Shown here: in pieces, positions 23,896-33,503 of the stretch
Layout: each line of letters begins with the position of its first letter
How positions within the stretch are numbered: the first letter of the stretch is position 1
Assembly (NCBI GenBank): GCA_007127105.1
Contig: SLAA01000021.1
Span: 1 to 51,511 of the forward strand
From: Spirochaetales bacterium
GTDB lineage: Bacteria; Spirochaetota; Spirochaetia; DSM-27196; SLAA01
Direction: 5' to 3'
DNA: 51,511 nt
Translations under genes and position numbers: made by a program
The notes under the pieces: generated by a model
Told to the model about the DNA's origin: nothing
What the model saw: only the letters and a program-made list of their open reading frames with translations
Databases searched by the model: none

Positions 23896-26800
23896 TTATC
23901 TACCGGTGTGGACTTGAATTGCGTCGAGATTTGCCCGCTCCAGGACTGCTTGAATACTTGAGGTATCATAACGCAATCCAAGTAACGCATAACCCGAAAG
24001 CGCACGGAACTTGATGGGAAGAAACAAGGTCTGCCCGGTTGAGAATGCAGCCTCACCGGAGAACCCAATGAGTCTCTTGTGCTCCCCTAAGGGGCCCCGT
24101 AGCAGCGCTACCAATCTTCGATTCATCACTTTCTCAGCAAAATCCGACGACTTTGGTATAACAAACAACCCCGTGTCTTCACCGGGGATACCCAGGGAGT
24201 GTTGTACATGAAACCCATCGTCGTACGGCAGAAGCAGCAGACCGAACTGTGCCCTCCAGATTCGTGTGAAGGCTATAAGAGACTTCACCATTCCGCTGTC
24301 GGAGTTGCGATAACCAGCTGCATGAAGATCATAGAGGACTCCGTCCTCGTTAATGAGAAGAGCCGAGCGTTTCTTGGAACTGCCAGCGGTCGGGTAAGAA
24401 TGAGATCCTTTTTCATCCGTTCGAACGCCTTCTGTAAGATCGAAACCAAGGTCCTTAATGTCAAAAAGAGAGTCGATTCCGGCAACCAAGGAGTCTTCAT
24501 CATGGACCCTGGAGTCAGGGCGGTGTGAACTATCAACAATCGAATCGACCAGTTCTTGTATGTCTGGCTCGGTATCCACCTCGCTCTCATACATGGCAAG
24601 GTCAATCCGTGGCACACCGTCTTCATCCTCTACCCTGACCGCGACACGCGCCCCGGCCGCCTTGACAATTGATAAAAAGCCCCGCATTGAAAGTATGTCA
24701 CAGTCGTCAATTTCGGGGATCTCTACCTCGGCTGACTCGGCTGACTCGGCTGACTCGGCAGACTCGGCGGACTCTTCGGAAGCATCGGACTCGTCGGAAG
24801 CATCGGGCGCCACTGTCTTGTCATTGTCGCCAAAATCCAGAACCATTGCTTCACTTTCCGAATCATCTAAATCCTCAACGGCTGTAGGTTCATCAAGATC
24901 AACCGACTCAGGCTCTTCGACAGCCGCCAAAGCTGGCTCCTCATCACTTCCAACTTCCGTATACCGCTCATCCTCAGTCTTGCTCTCCGACGTCCGCGGA
25001 GCACTCCCAGCAGTTTCTGTGCGCATCCGCCTTACAAGACTTGGACCGTAATCGATAAGACCAAACGACGGTTCGATTGCTTCGATCTCGGTAGCTTCCT
25101 CATCCTCAAAGTCATCAACCTCTTCCAACACTTCGAGTCCCTCATCAGGCGACACCAGCGGTTCCAAGGCCTCGTCATGCTCATCATCTACCGCCGTATC
25201 TTGCTCCTGCCCGTGGACACTATCACCAACATTCGGGATTCCGAAAGGTGGAAACTCACTCTGAACCGTTTCAGACACATCTACGTCATCCTCGTCAGAT
25301 ACTTCCTCGACCTCTACGCTATCTCCCGCCACGACGCTGCTGTGCTGGTCAACCGCGCCTTCCTCGGTACCCAACTCCCAGTCCTCTTGCACTGTATCCA
25401 GCTCGGCCTTCAGATCAGCGCCAGCTTCCTCCCAGGCCGACTCCGGTTCATCCACAACCTCGAACTCATCCGCTGTGTCTTCCGACTCCTCAAGCTCCTC
25501 AGGCTCCTCGGCGAGCTCCTCAAGTTCTTCCGACTCCTCAAGCTCCTCGGGCTCCTCGGCAAGCTCCTCGAGTTCCTCCGACTCCTCAAGCTCTTCGGGC
25601 TCTTCAGCAAGCTCCTCGAGTTCCTCGGAATCCTCAAGCTCTTCGGGCTCTTCGGCGAGCTCCTCAAGTTCCTCCGTCTCCTCAAGCTCCTCAGGCTCTT
25701 CGGCAAGCTCCTCAAGTTCCTCCGACTCCTCAAGCTCCTCAGGCTCCTCGGCGAGCTCCTCAAGTTCTTCCGACTCCTCAAGCTCCTCAGGCTCTTCGGC
25801 GAGCTCCTCAAGTTCCTCCGACTCCTCAAGTTCTTCGGGCTCTTCGGCGAGCTCCTCAAGTTCTTCCGACTCCTCAAGCTCCTCGGGCTCCTCGGCAAGC
25901 TCCTCAAGTTCCTCCGACTCCTCACTCTCTGCGCCTGCTGGCACGGAGTGCGTGGAATCATCCTTAGCCGTGCCCGAAACTATTGGTGACATTTGACCAG
26001 CCTGAAAACTGGCGACCACGCGCTCGATCATCTTCTCCAAGCGACCAAAATCAACATTGCTTTCTATCGCGGGCTGTTTACGCGATCCGCCAATTACCTG
26101 AAAGATCTCCTCCCAGCTTTTGTCAAGCAGTGCATCTATCTCGGATTCGTCTTGCTTTTTTAACCGGCCTAGACCACGCTTGATCTCTTTATCAACATCG
26201 CTGCGGCGTCGTTCGATCTCACCTTTCCAGCGGTCCCAGTCCAGTTGATCCTTGTTCTCTATATACTCTCGCAGCAAGTCGATCTGAAACCGCTTAACGC
26301 GATGAGAAAGCACAACCGTGGGGTCTTGACGTAAGTTGAGAAGTAAGAACCCCAATAGAAAAATGGTGACGAAGGATGCTCCGAGCAAAGTCCAGCGCAT
26401 TGGCTCGCTCATCTCGAACTCTCGCTCAGGAGCTAACCACAAGGCATTCCCAAACTCTGCTTCCTGCCGGAAAACGACGAAGCCCTGGTCACCCAACTCT
26501 ATGACCGGTCTCGGAGCGCTGCGCTGCTGTGCATTCCATCTCAACTCACGCAGCACGGCCCCAGACTCTTCTGCATGGGTATCCATAGCGTTGAGCAGCA
26601 CTGAACGCTCATCGACAACACGCACCTCTTGCCCTGGGCCCAGTGTACCTGCGCGAATAAGGCTGGTGGATAGCCCGTGCCCATTTACATAGACCAAAGC
26701 CGTGCCGCGAGCAATGTCAAACTCATCGTAAATCAGGAAGCGATAGATGAACTGATTCAGTTCGGGTTCGAAACGATACGCAAAACTGACAGCCTCCTCG

Positions 26801-27267
26801 AGACCTAAATCCCCAGGCGCAACTGGTGCATCGACCTCGCTCAGAGGCGAGTACTCTCTGCTCGTAGGCGTTCTCGTAACGATATCCTGCTCATAAGTAC
26901 TCAACCAGAGCCGTTCCCGAGCAAGATCAACGAATCGCAAGCCGGAGAATGCAGACATCTCTTCGCGAAGAAGTCCTACAAGCCGATCGCGAGAGTTGAT
27001 GTCGGCAACACTTTGGTTAACTCTAAAGACGTTGCGAAACGCGGGTTCGGCAAGAATTGCTTCAAAGCGATCACGGTTGTGACTATGGAAACGATCAGCG
27101 TTATCAACACCGACACCAAGCCGACGCTCAACCGTCTGTGTAACCCGCGGGTCATAGAAATTTGTTTCGATATAGTCGAAGAGTCCGGAGAAGGCGAGTA
27201 TTGAGAAGGCGCTGAACGCGATGACAGCGATAAGTAGGCTGAGCGCCGTTTTCTGAGGCGAAGTCAT
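23896..27267 (-). CDS. Membrane-anchored protein with acidic 16-residue repeats
   Basis: A 1123-residue protein I cannot name. A membrane segment at about 8-30 and another at about 291-311 enclose an extracytoplasmic domain (31-290) with the layout of a Cache/PDC-type sensor, although no family motif is certain. After the second segment comes a charged helical part (about 322-420, KRFQIDLLREYIENKDQLDWD). Residues 452-595 are nine near-identical copies of SEELEELAEEPEELEE. A long very acidic stretch runs to about 850 and includes an ESAESAESA run. A folded C-terminal part (about 860-1123) has CDILSMRGFLSIVKAAGARVAV, LINEDGVLYDLHAAGY and SGYALLGLRYD. It follows rplQ beyond a terminator. Weak ribosome site; the ATG at 27267 fits the first membrane segment. 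Confidence 0.85.
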   Translation of the reverse strand: MTSPQKTALSLLIAVIAFSAFSILAFSGLFDYIETNFYDPRVTQTVERRLGVGVDNADRFHSHNRDRFEAILAEPAFRNVFRVNQSVADINSRDRLVGLLREEMSAFSGLRFVDLARERLWLSTYEQDIVTRTPTSREYSPLSEVDAPVAPGDLGLEEAVSFAYRFEPELNQFIYRFLIYDEFDIARGTALVYVNGHGLSTSLIRAGTLGPGQEVRVVDERSVLLNAMDTHAEESGAVLRELRWNAQQRSAPRPVIELGDQGFVVFRQEAEFGNALWLAPEREFEMSEPMRWTLLGASFVTIFLLGFLLLNLRQDPTVVLSHRVKRFQIDLLREYIENKDQLDWDRWKGEIERRRSDVDKEIKRGLGRLKKQDESEIDALLDKSWEEIFQVIGGSRKQPAIESNVDFGRLEKMIERVVASFQAGQMSPIVSGTAKDDSTHSVPAGAESEESEELEELAEEPEELEESEELEELAEEPEELEESEELEELAEEPEELEESEELEELAEEPEELEESEELEELAEEPEELEETEELEELAEEPEELEDSEELEELAEEPEELEESEELEELAEEPEELEESEELEELAEEPEELEESEDTADEFEVVDEPESAWEEAGADLKAELDTVQEDWELGTEEGAVDQHSSVVAGDSVEVEEVSDEDDVDVSETVQSEFPPFGIPNVGDSVHGQEQDTAVDDEHDEALEPLVSPDEGLEVLEEVDDFEDEEATEIEAIEPSFGLIDYGPSLVRRMRTETAGSAPRTSESKTEDERYTEVGSDEEPALAAVEEPESVDLDEPTAVEDLDDSESEAMVLDFGDNDKTVAPDASDESDASEESAESAESAESAESAEVEIPEIDDCDILSMRGFLSIVKAAGARVAVRVEDEDGVPRIDLAMYESEVDTEPDIQELVDSIVDSSHRPDSRVHDEDSLVAGIDSLFDIKDLGFDLTEGVRTDEKGSHSYPTAGSSKKRSALLINEDGVLYDLHAAGYRNSDSGMVKSLIAFTRIWRAQFGLLLLPYDDGFHVQHSLGIPGEDTGLFVIPKSSDFAEKVMNRRLVALLRGPLGEHKRLIGFSGEAAFSTGQTLFLPIKFRALSGYALLGLRYDTSSIQAVLERANLDAIQVHTGR
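24731..24775. repeat. Five 9-base tandem repeats inside the acidic gene
   Basis: The unit GCTGACTCG occurs three times exactly and twice with one or two changes (24731-24775). Read on the minus strand it encodes repeated Glu-Ser-Ala. Confidence 0.85.
25481..25912. repeat. Nine 48-base tandem repeats inside the acidic gene
   Basis: Nine direct units of exactly 48 bases run from 25481 to 25912, each beginning TCCGACTCCTCAAGCTCCTC or a close variant. Most differences are synonymous (CTC/CTT, TCG/TCA), giving only a few changed residues: one Thr for Ser and one Asp for Glu. Because the length is a multiple of three, copies can be gained or lost without breaking the frame. Confidence 0.95.
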
Positions 27268-27414
27268 TACCCGGGCCTACCTCTGTGGAAAATACTTGTT
27301 CTCATCAGTTCGATTATCGACACAAACAGGACGGAAATCCAGCATTACGGGGCAACAGGAGCTACACATTTGCAACACTTCTGACATGAAAGGCAGATCT
27401 ACGTTATTAAAAGT

Positions 27415-27443
27415 AAAGACACCTAGTTAATCTAGGTGTCTTT
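27415..27443 (-). terminator. Terminator at the end of the ribosomal protein cluster
   Basis: A perfect 12-base inverted repeat AAAGACACCTAG / CTAGGTGTCTTT (27415-27426 and 27432-27443) with a 5-base loop lies 36 bases past the rplQ stop. On the minus strand it is followed by ACTTTTAAT. It should end the long transcript before the acidic repeat gene. Confidence 0.8.
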
Positions 27444-27479
27444 CTTGAGAAAAAAAGAGTCTCGAACCGAGCCGGGCTC

Positions 27480-28118
27480 TTATGATTCGCTCTTCTCGGC
27501 ACTATCCTCAGTTTCCTCAGATTCAGACTCCGAAGACACCGCTTCCTCAGACACCGTTTCCGCTGCCGTCTCAGAAACCTTCTCTTCAGTTGCGCTTGAG
27601 CTTTCCACAACCGAAGAGGCCTCAGACGCGGAGCCCTCAACCGAAGCCTTTTCGGCCTTGGGCTTTTCGGCCTTTGGCTTCTCCGTCTTCTGCTTCTCGG
27701 CCTTCGGCGATTCGCTCTTAGCAGACTTAGGCTTCTTCTTTTTGTCGGCTGGTGCCTCTGGCTCATTACCGACTAACTCAAGAATAACCATTTCGGCAGC
27801 ATCGTTCTGACGCGTACCGACTTTTAGCATTCGCGTATAACCGCCCGGTCGCGACTCGAAGCGCGGACCGATATCGGTAAATAGTTTCGCAAGAATTGCC
27901 TTATCCCAGATAGATTCGGCAATTGTGCGGCGGTTATGAACACTGTCCACTTTGGCACGCGTAATCATTTTCTCAGCGGTGCGCCGTATAGCACGCGCTT
28001 TTGCCTTTGTTGTGGTGATTCTCTCATACTTGAAAAGAGAAGTCACCATATTCCGATGGAGCGCCTTTCGGTGGCTCGTCTTGCGTCCTAAAGGATTGAA
28101 CCCAACTCTATGCTTCAT
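27480..28118 (-). CDS. rplQ: Ribosomal protein bL17 with long acidic tail
   Basis: The first 120 residues are a normal bL17 ([67 protein letters not shown]). A tail of about 92 residues follows: first Lys-rich with KAEKPKAEK repeats, then Ser/Glu-rich to the end. Most bacterial bL17 stop near 120-130 residues, so the chain is almost doubled. The protein sits near the exit of the peptide tunnel on the 50S subunit. It is the last gene of the cluster and overlaps the rpoA stop by 11 bases. Confidence 0.95.
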   Translation of the reverse strand: MKHRVGFNPLGRKTSHRKALHRNMVTSLFKYERITTTKAKARAIRRTAEKMITRAKVDSVHNRRTIAESIWDKAILAKLFTDIGPRFESRPGGYTRMLKVGTRQNDAAEMVILELVGNEPEAPADKKKKPKSAKSESPKAEKQKTEKPKAEKPKAEKASVEGSASEASSVVESSSATEEKVSETAAETVSEEAVSSESESEETEDSAEKSES

Positions 28119-29169
28119 TGTCTTGCTCTTCTTCCTTCTGCTTTTTCATGCGAATCGAGTTGCGAAGCTGACTATAGTCGGTCATCCCCAAACTCAGATT
28201 CCATTCCTTGAGTTTTTCCTTGATCTCGAGCAAGGACTTCTTGCCGAAGTTCCGAGTCTTGGAAATATCTTCTTCTGTTTTGGTCGTCAGATCCCCGATA
28301 TTACGGATGTTTGCATTCTTAAGACAGTTGCTTGATCGAACCGACAACTCGAGTTCCTCAACCGGAGTTTCAAGAAGTTTTCGTATCCTCTCCTCTTCCT
28401 CGTCGATGTCCTCATCACTTTGGATCTGGTCTTCATCGAAGTTGATAAAGATAGAAAAATGATCCTTGGCGATTTTTGCAGCTTCGGCCACCGCATCTTC
28501 CGGGGCTACCGTCCCGTCGGTCCATAACTCAAAGACCAGTTTGTCGAAGTCTGATCGATGCCCAACACGAGTGTCTTCCACCTCATACTTAACCCGCCGA
28601 ATTGGGGAGAACACTGCGTCAATTGCGATGGTGCCTATTACATCCACATACTTTTCGCTAATCTCCGAGGGTACATATCCGCGCCCGAGGTCAATTTGAA
28701 GTTCAAGTTCCAAATGCGCCTCCGGCATCAGCGTCATGATATGCACATCGGGATTCAGCACCTCGATATTTCCAGCCGCAGCCACATCTTTCCCGGTAAC
28801 TTCTTTTTTACCCTTCAACTCAAGCAATACGCTGTGCTGGTCCATATCGCCTGGCAAAGACACATCAAGCTCTTTCAGACGGCTGATAATGTCCGGAAGA
28901 TCTTCTACGACATGAGGCACAGCCTCAAACTCACTCGAAAGCACATGCGCGTTGCCATCGGCGTCATAACTGGTAAGCCGTATTGCCGTAACCGCGTACC
29001 CTTGTATCGAGGAGAGGAGGATCCGGCGGAGTGTATTCCCAACCGTGGTACCGTAGCCCCGCTCAAAAGGGTAGGCTGCAAATTTCCCATAGTTCGGACT
29101 TACTTCGCTATGCTCAAACGTGATTCCTTTCGGCTTCTTGAAACCTTTCAAAAGGTTCTTTCGCGCCAT
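28108..29169 (-). CDS. rpoA: RNA polymerase alpha subunit
   Basis: A 353-residue subunit that dimerises to start polymerase assembly. The N-terminal domain has [29 protein letters not shown], and the C-terminal domain has [49 protein letters not shown], with the conserved Arg, Asn and Gly-Lys-Lys positions that contact UP-element DNA. A short charged tail follows. It lies between rpsK and rplQ; rpsD, usual at this place in many bacteria, is absent. Confidence 0.98.
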   Translation of the reverse strand: MARKNLLKGFKKPKGITFEHSEVSPNYGKFAAYPFERGYGTTVGNTLRRILLSSIQGYAVTAIRLTSYDADGNAHVLSSEFEAVPHVVEDLPDIISRLKELDVSLPGDMDQHSVLLELKGKKEVTGKDVAAAGNIEVLNPDVHIMTLMPEAHLELELQIDLGRGYVPSEISEKYVDVIGTIAIDAVFSPIRRVKYEVEDTRVGHRSDFDKLVFELWTDGTVAPEDAVAEAAKIAKDHFSIFINFDEDQIQSDEDIDEEEERIRKLLETPVEELELSVRSSNCLKNANIRNIGDLTTKTEEDISKTRNFGKKSLLEIKEKLKEWNLSLGMTDYSQLRNSIRMKKQKEEEQDNEA

Positions 29170-29192
29170 TCTTGTCCTCCCTGAGATTGCTA

Positions 29193-29573
29193 CTACACTC
29201 TACGACTTTTGCGCGGTCTACATCCGTTATGAGGAATTGGAGTTACGTCCTTTATGGAACGCACTCGTAACCCAAGAGCTCCTAGCGAGCGGATAGCCGA
29301 CTCACGCCCGACTCCGGGACCTTTAACGTAAACATGCACCTCGCGCAGGCCATAGTCCATAGCCTTCTGGGCAGCCGTCTCGGCGGTTGTCTGCGCCGCA
29401 TACGGCGTAGACTTCTTGGCTCCCTTGAAGCCAAGCCCTCCGGCACTAGCCCAGGAAAGACTATTGCCGGCCAGATCGGTGACGGTGACAATCGTATTGT
29501 TGAAGGTTGCCTGTATATAGACATTGCCTTCAAATACGGATTTTTTTTCTCTTTTCTTCTTTGTCTTAGCCAA
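29193..29573 (-). CDS. rpsK: Ribosomal protein uS11
   Basis: A 126-residue 30S platform protein. Signatures are [61 protein letters not shown] and the basic end [18 protein letters not shown]. It starts with a short Lys-rich stretch ([16 protein letters not shown]). rpsM lies 18 bases before it and rpoA 23 bases after. Confidence 0.98.
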   Translation of the reverse strand: MAKTKKKREKKSVFEGNVYIQATFNNTIVTVTDLAGNSLSWASAGGLGFKGAKKSTPYAAQTTAETAAQKAMDYGLREVHVYVKGPGVGRESAIRSLGALGLRVRSIKDVTPIPHNGCRPRKSRRV

Positions 29574-29591
29574 AGCTTAATCCTCCGCCGA

Positions 29592-29957
29592 TTACTTCTT
29601 CTTACCGGCTACGGTCTTCTTCTTCCCTTTCCGTGTGCGTGCGTTCGTACGCGTGCGCTGTCCACGGAGAGGAAGTCCCTTTCGGTGACGAAGCCCTCGG
29701 TAGCATCCAATATCCATCAGACGCTTGATGTTCAACGACACCTCGGTGCGGAGTCGTCCCTCGACCTTGTATTCGTTTTCGAGTACGGCGCGGAGCTTGT
29801 TAATGTCCTCCGCCCCAAGGTCATTCATCCGGATCGTCGGGTCAATGCCGGTTTTCCGACAAATCTCCCGCGCCGCCGAGCGACCAATCCCATAAATATA
29901 TGTGAGCGCTATATCAACATGCTTATTCGGTAAATCTACACCGGCTATACGAGCCAT
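29592..29957 (-). CDS. rpsM: Ribosomal protein uS13
   Basis: A 121-residue 30S head protein: [20 protein letters not shown], then the helix-hairpin [46 protein letters not shown] and a very basic end [10 protein letters not shown] that reaches towards the P-site tRNA. It lies 17 bases downstream of rpmJ. Confidence 0.98.
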   Translation of the reverse strand: MARIAGVDLPNKHVDIALTYIYGIGRSAAREICRKTGIDPTIRMNDLGAEDINKLRAVLENEYKVEGRLRTEVSLNIKRLMDIGCYRGLRHRKGLPLRGQRTRTNARTRKGKKKTVAGKKK

Positions 29958-29974
29958 TCGCTAATCCCCCTAGC

Positions 29975-30088
29975 CTATCGCTGTCGTTGCTTGTGCTTTG
30001 GATTCGAGCACACGATGCGTAGAACGCCTCTTCGACGTATAACCTTACACTTATCGCACATAGGTTTTACACTTACTCGTACCTTCAT
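29975..30088 (-). CDS. rpmJ: Ribosomal protein bL36
   Basis: A 37-residue protein, too short for routine gene calling: [20 protein letters not shown], then a basic second half. C11, C14, C27 and H32 form the zinc site, so this is the zinc-binding (C+) form. It lies 12 bases after secY and 17 bases before rpsM; infA, which often sits here, is absent. Confidence 0.95.
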   Translation of the reverse strand: MKVRVSVKPMCDKCKVIRRRGVLRIVCSNPKHKQRQR

Positions 30089-30100
30089 GAATAACCCCTT

Positions 30101-31420
30101 CTACAGGTTCCGCGAGCGGACCTTTCCTTTCTTCGTAAGCCCATCGTGATGATGCATTCGCAGGTGCCCCTCGATTTGTGACATAAGATCAAGGTCAACA
30201 CCAACCATAATGAGCAGCGAAGTACCACCCATCAGGAAGGCTACCTGCAGTGGGAAATTGAACAACGCCTGCACAATGGTCGGAATGATCGCAATGAAAG
30301 CGAGAAATATTGCACCAGGCAGTATGATACGATTCAGAATCCGGGTGAAGTACTCTTCCATTTTCTCGGACCGTATGCCTGGGATCGAACCACCATTTTC
30401 ACGGATGTTCTTTGCTATCTCGATCGGGTTTAGCGTCACCTGCGTATAAAAGTATGCAAAGAACACAATCAACAATGTATAGGTGATCAAATACGCTGAA
30501 CCATCCGGTCGCAACCAATAGGCAACCGACTGCAACCACCGGACACCGGGCCCCATACCTTGAGCTATCTGCAACGGGAATGTCATGACTGATGATGCAA
30601 AGATTACCGGTATAACACCCGAGGGGTTAATCTTGAACGGAACATAGGTGTTCTGAGCACCGTACATTCTCCGCCCCACTACGCGTTTTGCATAATGCAC
30701 CGGAATCTTACGCTGGCCGCGCTGCTCATATATTACGAGCGCGACTACAGCTACGAACATTGCAAACACCACGATAACAAAAACCGGGTTAAGATCGCCC
30801 GCGCGTACCGCAGTCACCAGTATCCAAATTGCGTCAGGCATCTGAGCCACAATCCCGGCGAAAATAATCAGCGAGATACCGTTACCAATACCTCTCTGGT
30901 TTATTTGCTCACCAATCCACATCAAGAATATCGTACCCGCGGTGACACTCAGCATGGAAATGGGAATATACGCACCGCGAGCAATTGCGATAGCATCCGG
31001 AATGCTGTCAGCGTATATCGTTACTGCGAACGACTGAATGATACAGACACCCACGGTACCATATCGCGTCCACTTGGTAATTTTCTTCCGCCCGCCTTCC
31101 TCTTCGGAGACCTTCTTGAGCTTCGGGAAAACCACCAACATGAGCTGCATGATGATCGACATTGAGATGTACGGCATAATCCCGAGCATGAATATCGAGA
31201 AGCGGCTGAAAGCCCCTCCCGCGAAAAAGTCGAGGTAGTCCGTAATGGACACGCCGGTACCAGCCTCAGCGAGGAAGTACATTCGCAGCGCGTTCACATT
31301 AATTCCCGGAATAGGAATGACCGCGCCTATGCGATAGATCATCAACATTCCCATCGTAAAGAGAATTCGATCGCGGAGATCCCGAATGCGAAAAATATCA
31401 GCTATCGGATTCGATGCCAT
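30101..31420 (-). CDS. secY: Preprotein translocase channel SecY
   Basis: A 439-residue inner-membrane channel with about ten membrane helices. It begins MASNPIADIFRIRDLRDRILFT and has the plug region IPGINVNALRMYF, GIMPYISMSIIMQL, RGIGNGISLIIFAGIV and the cytoplasmic loops KIPVHYAKRVVGRRMYG and IRENGGSIPGIRSEK, which dock SecA and the ribosome. The N-terminus overlaps the end of rplO by 23 bases, so translation is likely coupled. rpmJ follows. Confidence 0.97.
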   Translation of the reverse strand: MASNPIADIFRIRDLRDRILFTMGMLMIYRIGAVIPIPGINVNALRMYFLAEAGTGVSITDYLDFFAGGAFSRFSIFMLGIMPYISMSIIMQLMLVVFPKLKKVSEEEGGRKKITKWTRYGTVGVCIIQSFAVTIYADSIPDAIAIARGAYIPISMLSVTAGTIFLMWIGEQINQRGIGNGISLIIFAGIVAQMPDAIWILVTAVRAGDLNPVFVIVVFAMFVAVVALVIYEQRGQRKIPVHYAKRVVGRRMYGAQNTYVPFKINPSGVIPVIFASSVMTFPLQIAQGMGPGVRWLQSVAYWLRPDGSAYLITYTLLIVFFAYFYTQVTLNPIEIAKNIRENGGSIPGIRSEKMEEYFTRILNRIILPGAIFLAFIAIIPTIVQALFNFPLQVAFLMGGTSLLIMVGVDLDLMSQIEGHLRMHHHDGLTKKGKVRSRNL

Positions 31421-31883
31421 TTGCCTCTACCTGGTCCTTGGGCTCGCTATCTGCAACCGTACCGCCTGCCGCCGTAATTTTCTCAGCTGCGCTCTTTGAT
31501 ACGTTCACACCGCTTAAGTTCAATTTTTTGGTTAGTTCGCCCTGGCCGAGCACTTTCACACGAACCGCGTTTCGACTTACCAAACGACGCTGTCGCAGTA
31601 CTTCAATATTCACCTCGTCACCGCTATTAAAGGCGGTCTCGAGACGACCCACGTTTAGAACCTCATACTCAACTTTGAAAGGATAGTTGGAGAACCCTCG
31701 ACGTGCGACACGCCGATACAACGGCATCTGTCCACCTTCAAAGCCAGGACGTGTTCCACCACCCGATCGGGCGTTTTGACCTTTGTGGCCCTTACCGCTG
31801 GTTTTACCCTTTCCACTCCCAGGTCCGCGCCCGAGAATTTTGCGGTTTTTGGTTGCACCTTTCGGCGCTCTTAACTCTTCCAT
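31398..31883 (-). CDS. rplO: Ribosomal protein uL15
   Basis: A 161-residue 50S protein: LRAPKGATKNRKILGRGPGSGKGKTSGKGHKGQ, then GGTRPGFEGGQMPLYRRVARRGF and the C-terminal fold ending VNVSKSAAEKITAAGGTV. The last 15 residues or so (ADSEPKDQVEANGIESDS) form a short acidic extension. The 3' end overlaps secY by 23 bases. Confidence 0.97.
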   Translation of the reverse strand: MEELRAPKGATKNRKILGRGPGSGKGKTSGKGHKGQNARSGGGTRPGFEGGQMPLYRRVARRGFSNYPFKVEYEVLNVGRLETAFNSGDEVNIEVLRQRRLVSRNAVRVKVLGQGELTKKLNLSGVNVSKSAAEKITAAGGTVADSEPKDQVEANGIESDS

Positions 31884-31885
31884 GC

Positions 31886-32071
31886 TTACTCAACCTCCTC
31901 GGCCGAGACCATGTACGAAACCGTTTGAACCATTCCCATAATAGCTGGGTTCACTTCTTTCTCTACAGTTTGGCCTATCTTGCGCAAACCAAGCGAACGA
32001 ACCGTGGCGCGATGCGAAGGTCTGCGTCCAATTGGGCTCCGCACAAGCGTGATCCTTACCTTTTTAGCCAT
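31886..32071 (-). CDS. rpmD: Ribosomal protein uL30
   Basis: A 61-residue 50S protein: KVRITLVRSPIGRRPSHRAT, then VRSLGLRKIGQTVEKEVNPAIMGMVQTVSYMV, the complete short bacterial form. It is packed between rpsE (4 bases before) and rplO (2 bases after). Confidence 0.97.
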   Translation of the reverse strand: MAKKVRITLVRSPIGRRPSHRATVRSLGLRKIGQTVEKEVNPAIMGMVQTVSYMVSAEEVE

Positions 32072-32075
32072 GTGA

Positions 32076-32570
32076 TTATCCCCACATTTCCTTCACAGTC
32101 TTGCCACGATTACGTGCCACGGTGCGAGCGTCCATCAGATTCTCAAGTCCTTCAAACACAGCCTTTACGATGTTCACCGGATTTCCGGAGCCGAGTGACT
32201 TAGCTAGAATGTCGTTAATTCCACCCACTTCCATGATTGCTCGTACCGGGCCTCCAGCAATAATACCTGTACCGGGAGCCGCTGGCTTCAACAGCACCTC
32301 AGCGCTTTTGAAGCAACCATGAATCTCGTGCGGAATCGTGCTCTTCTTCATTGGCACGTGAATCACGTTCTTCTTAGCCTTATCGACACCCTTGCGGATG
32401 GCCTCGGCGACGTCATTCGCCTTACCGTACCCATAACCAACGCGGCCGTTCTTATCGCCGACAACTACGAGGGCCGAAAACGAAAAGCGTCTACCGCCCT
32501 TCACGACTTTGGCTACACGATTCAGTTTGATCAGCTTTTCGGTAAACTCTTTGTCATGCCCCTGATCCAC
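32076..32570 (-). CDS. rpsE: Ribosomal protein uS5
   Basis: A 164-residue 30S accuracy protein. The N-terminal RNA-binding domain has [21 protein letters not shown] and [20 protein letters not shown]; the C-terminal domain has [20 protein letters not shown] and [19 protein letters not shown]. The VKGGRRF loop that contacts the decoding centre is intact. Confidence 0.98.
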   Translation of the reverse strand: MDQGHDKEFTEKLIKLNRVAKVVKGGRRFSFSALVVVGDKNGRVGYGYGKANDVAEAIRKGVDKAKKNVIHVPMKKSTIPHEIHGCFKSAEVLLKPAAPGTGIIAGGPVRAIMEVGGINDILAKSLGSGNPVNIVKAVFEGLENLMDARTVARNRGKTVKEMWG

Positions 32571-32579
32571 TACTGCCCC

Positions 32580-32939
32580 CTAAATCTCAATGCCAGCTTT
32601 GCGGGTACCGTCGGCAATGGCCTTGACGACACCGTGATACAGATAACCGTTGCGGTCAAAGACTACTTTCTCGATCTTCTGTTCCTTCAGACGCTTACCC
32701 AGCTCTTCACCAAGCTTCACGCCATCCTCAACCTTTACGCGCAAGCCTTTAAGCTCACCGAACGCACTGTTAATTGAGGCCAACGTATTCCCGCTCACAT
32801 CATCCACTACTTGAACGTACATGTAGCGATTACTCTTAAATACGCTCAGTCGTGGACGTTCCGCAGTACCATTTATCTTCCGCCGAACGCGCATTTTCCT
32901 GCGTTTTCGACGATTCGTCTTGTCAATTACTCTCTTCAT
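32580..32939 (-). CDS. rplR: Ribosomal protein uL18
   Basis: A 119-residue 5S rRNA-binding protein: RRKRRKMRVRRKINGTAERPRLSVFKSNRYMYVQVVDD, then VFDRNGYLYHGVVKAIADGTRKAGIEI, the usual end. Length is normal. It lies nine bases before rpsE and 14 bases after rplF. Confidence 0.98.
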   Translation of the reverse strand: MKRVIDKTNRRKRRKMRVRRKINGTAERPRLSVFKSNRYMYVQVVDDVSGNTLASINSAFGELKGLRVKVEDGVKLGEELGKRLKEQKIEKVVFDRNGYLYHGVVKAIADGTRKAGIEI

Positions 32940-32953
32940 TGCGTCACCTTGCC

Positions 32954-33493
32954 TTACTTAACGCCGGACTTACCGACCTTACGACGTACGGTTTCATTGA
33001 CGTACTTCACGCCCTTGCCCTTGTATGGCTCAGGCGGTCGCAAGGACCGAATCTCAGCCGCACACTGCCCGACTTGTTGTTTATCCACGCCGGACACAGA
33101 CACTTTCGTCGGTGACTCACAGGCGATCGTTACGCCGTCGGGAATTGCGTACTCGATTGGATTCGAGTATCCCAGGTTCAACATAAGCACTTTCCCCTGG
33201 ACCTCCGCACGATAACCTACACCGGTAATCAGAAGATCCCGCTGAAAGCCTTCGTTGACTCCCTTGACCATGTTGAACAACAACTGTCGATACAGTCCAT
33301 GCATAGCGCGCGCACGCTTGGAGTCGTTATTACGATCCACATAATACGCGTCGCCGTCCTGCCGGATTGTTACTTCCGGTTGATACGACTGCGTAAGCGT
33401 GCCCTTAGGACCTTGCACCGAGATCTCAGCCTCGGAGACGGTGACCTTAACGGCACTTGGAACCTGTATCGGTAGCTTCCCTATTCGTGACAT
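32954..33493 (-). CDS. rplF: Ribosomal protein uL6
   Basis: A 179-residue 50S protein near the factor-binding site. It has the duplicated fold: MSRIGKLPIQVPSAVKVTV, QGPKGTLTQ, MVKGVNEGFQRDLLITGVGYRAEVQG, then the signature PPEPYKGKGVKYVNETVRRKVGKSGVK at the end. Confidence 0.98.
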   Translation of the reverse strand: MSRIGKLPIQVPSAVKVTVSEAEISVQGPKGTLTQSYQPEVTIRQDGDAYYVDRNNDSKRARAMHGLYRQLLFNMVKGVNEGFQRDLLITGVGYRAEVQGKVLMLNLGYSNPIEYAIPDGVTIACESPTKVSVSGVDKQQVGQCAAEIRSLRPPEPYKGKGVKYVNETVRRKVGKSGVK

Positions 33494-33503
33494 ACAGCTC
33501 CCC

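Noticed and set aside
25481-25912. CRISPR-like array
   Set aside because: The 48-base units abut directly with no unique spacers and lie in frame inside a coding region.
25177-25989. Plus-strand Leu-rich frame of 270 residues and an overlapping Pro/Ala-rich frame
   Set aside because: Both are shadows of the same repeat region, with no start signals and no recognisable domain.
25475-25996. Plus-strand frame encoding 173 mostly Ser residues
   Set aside because: It is the complement of the 48-base acidic repeat; the array has no stops in several frames. There is no ribosome site, and the minus-strand frame has flanking domains.
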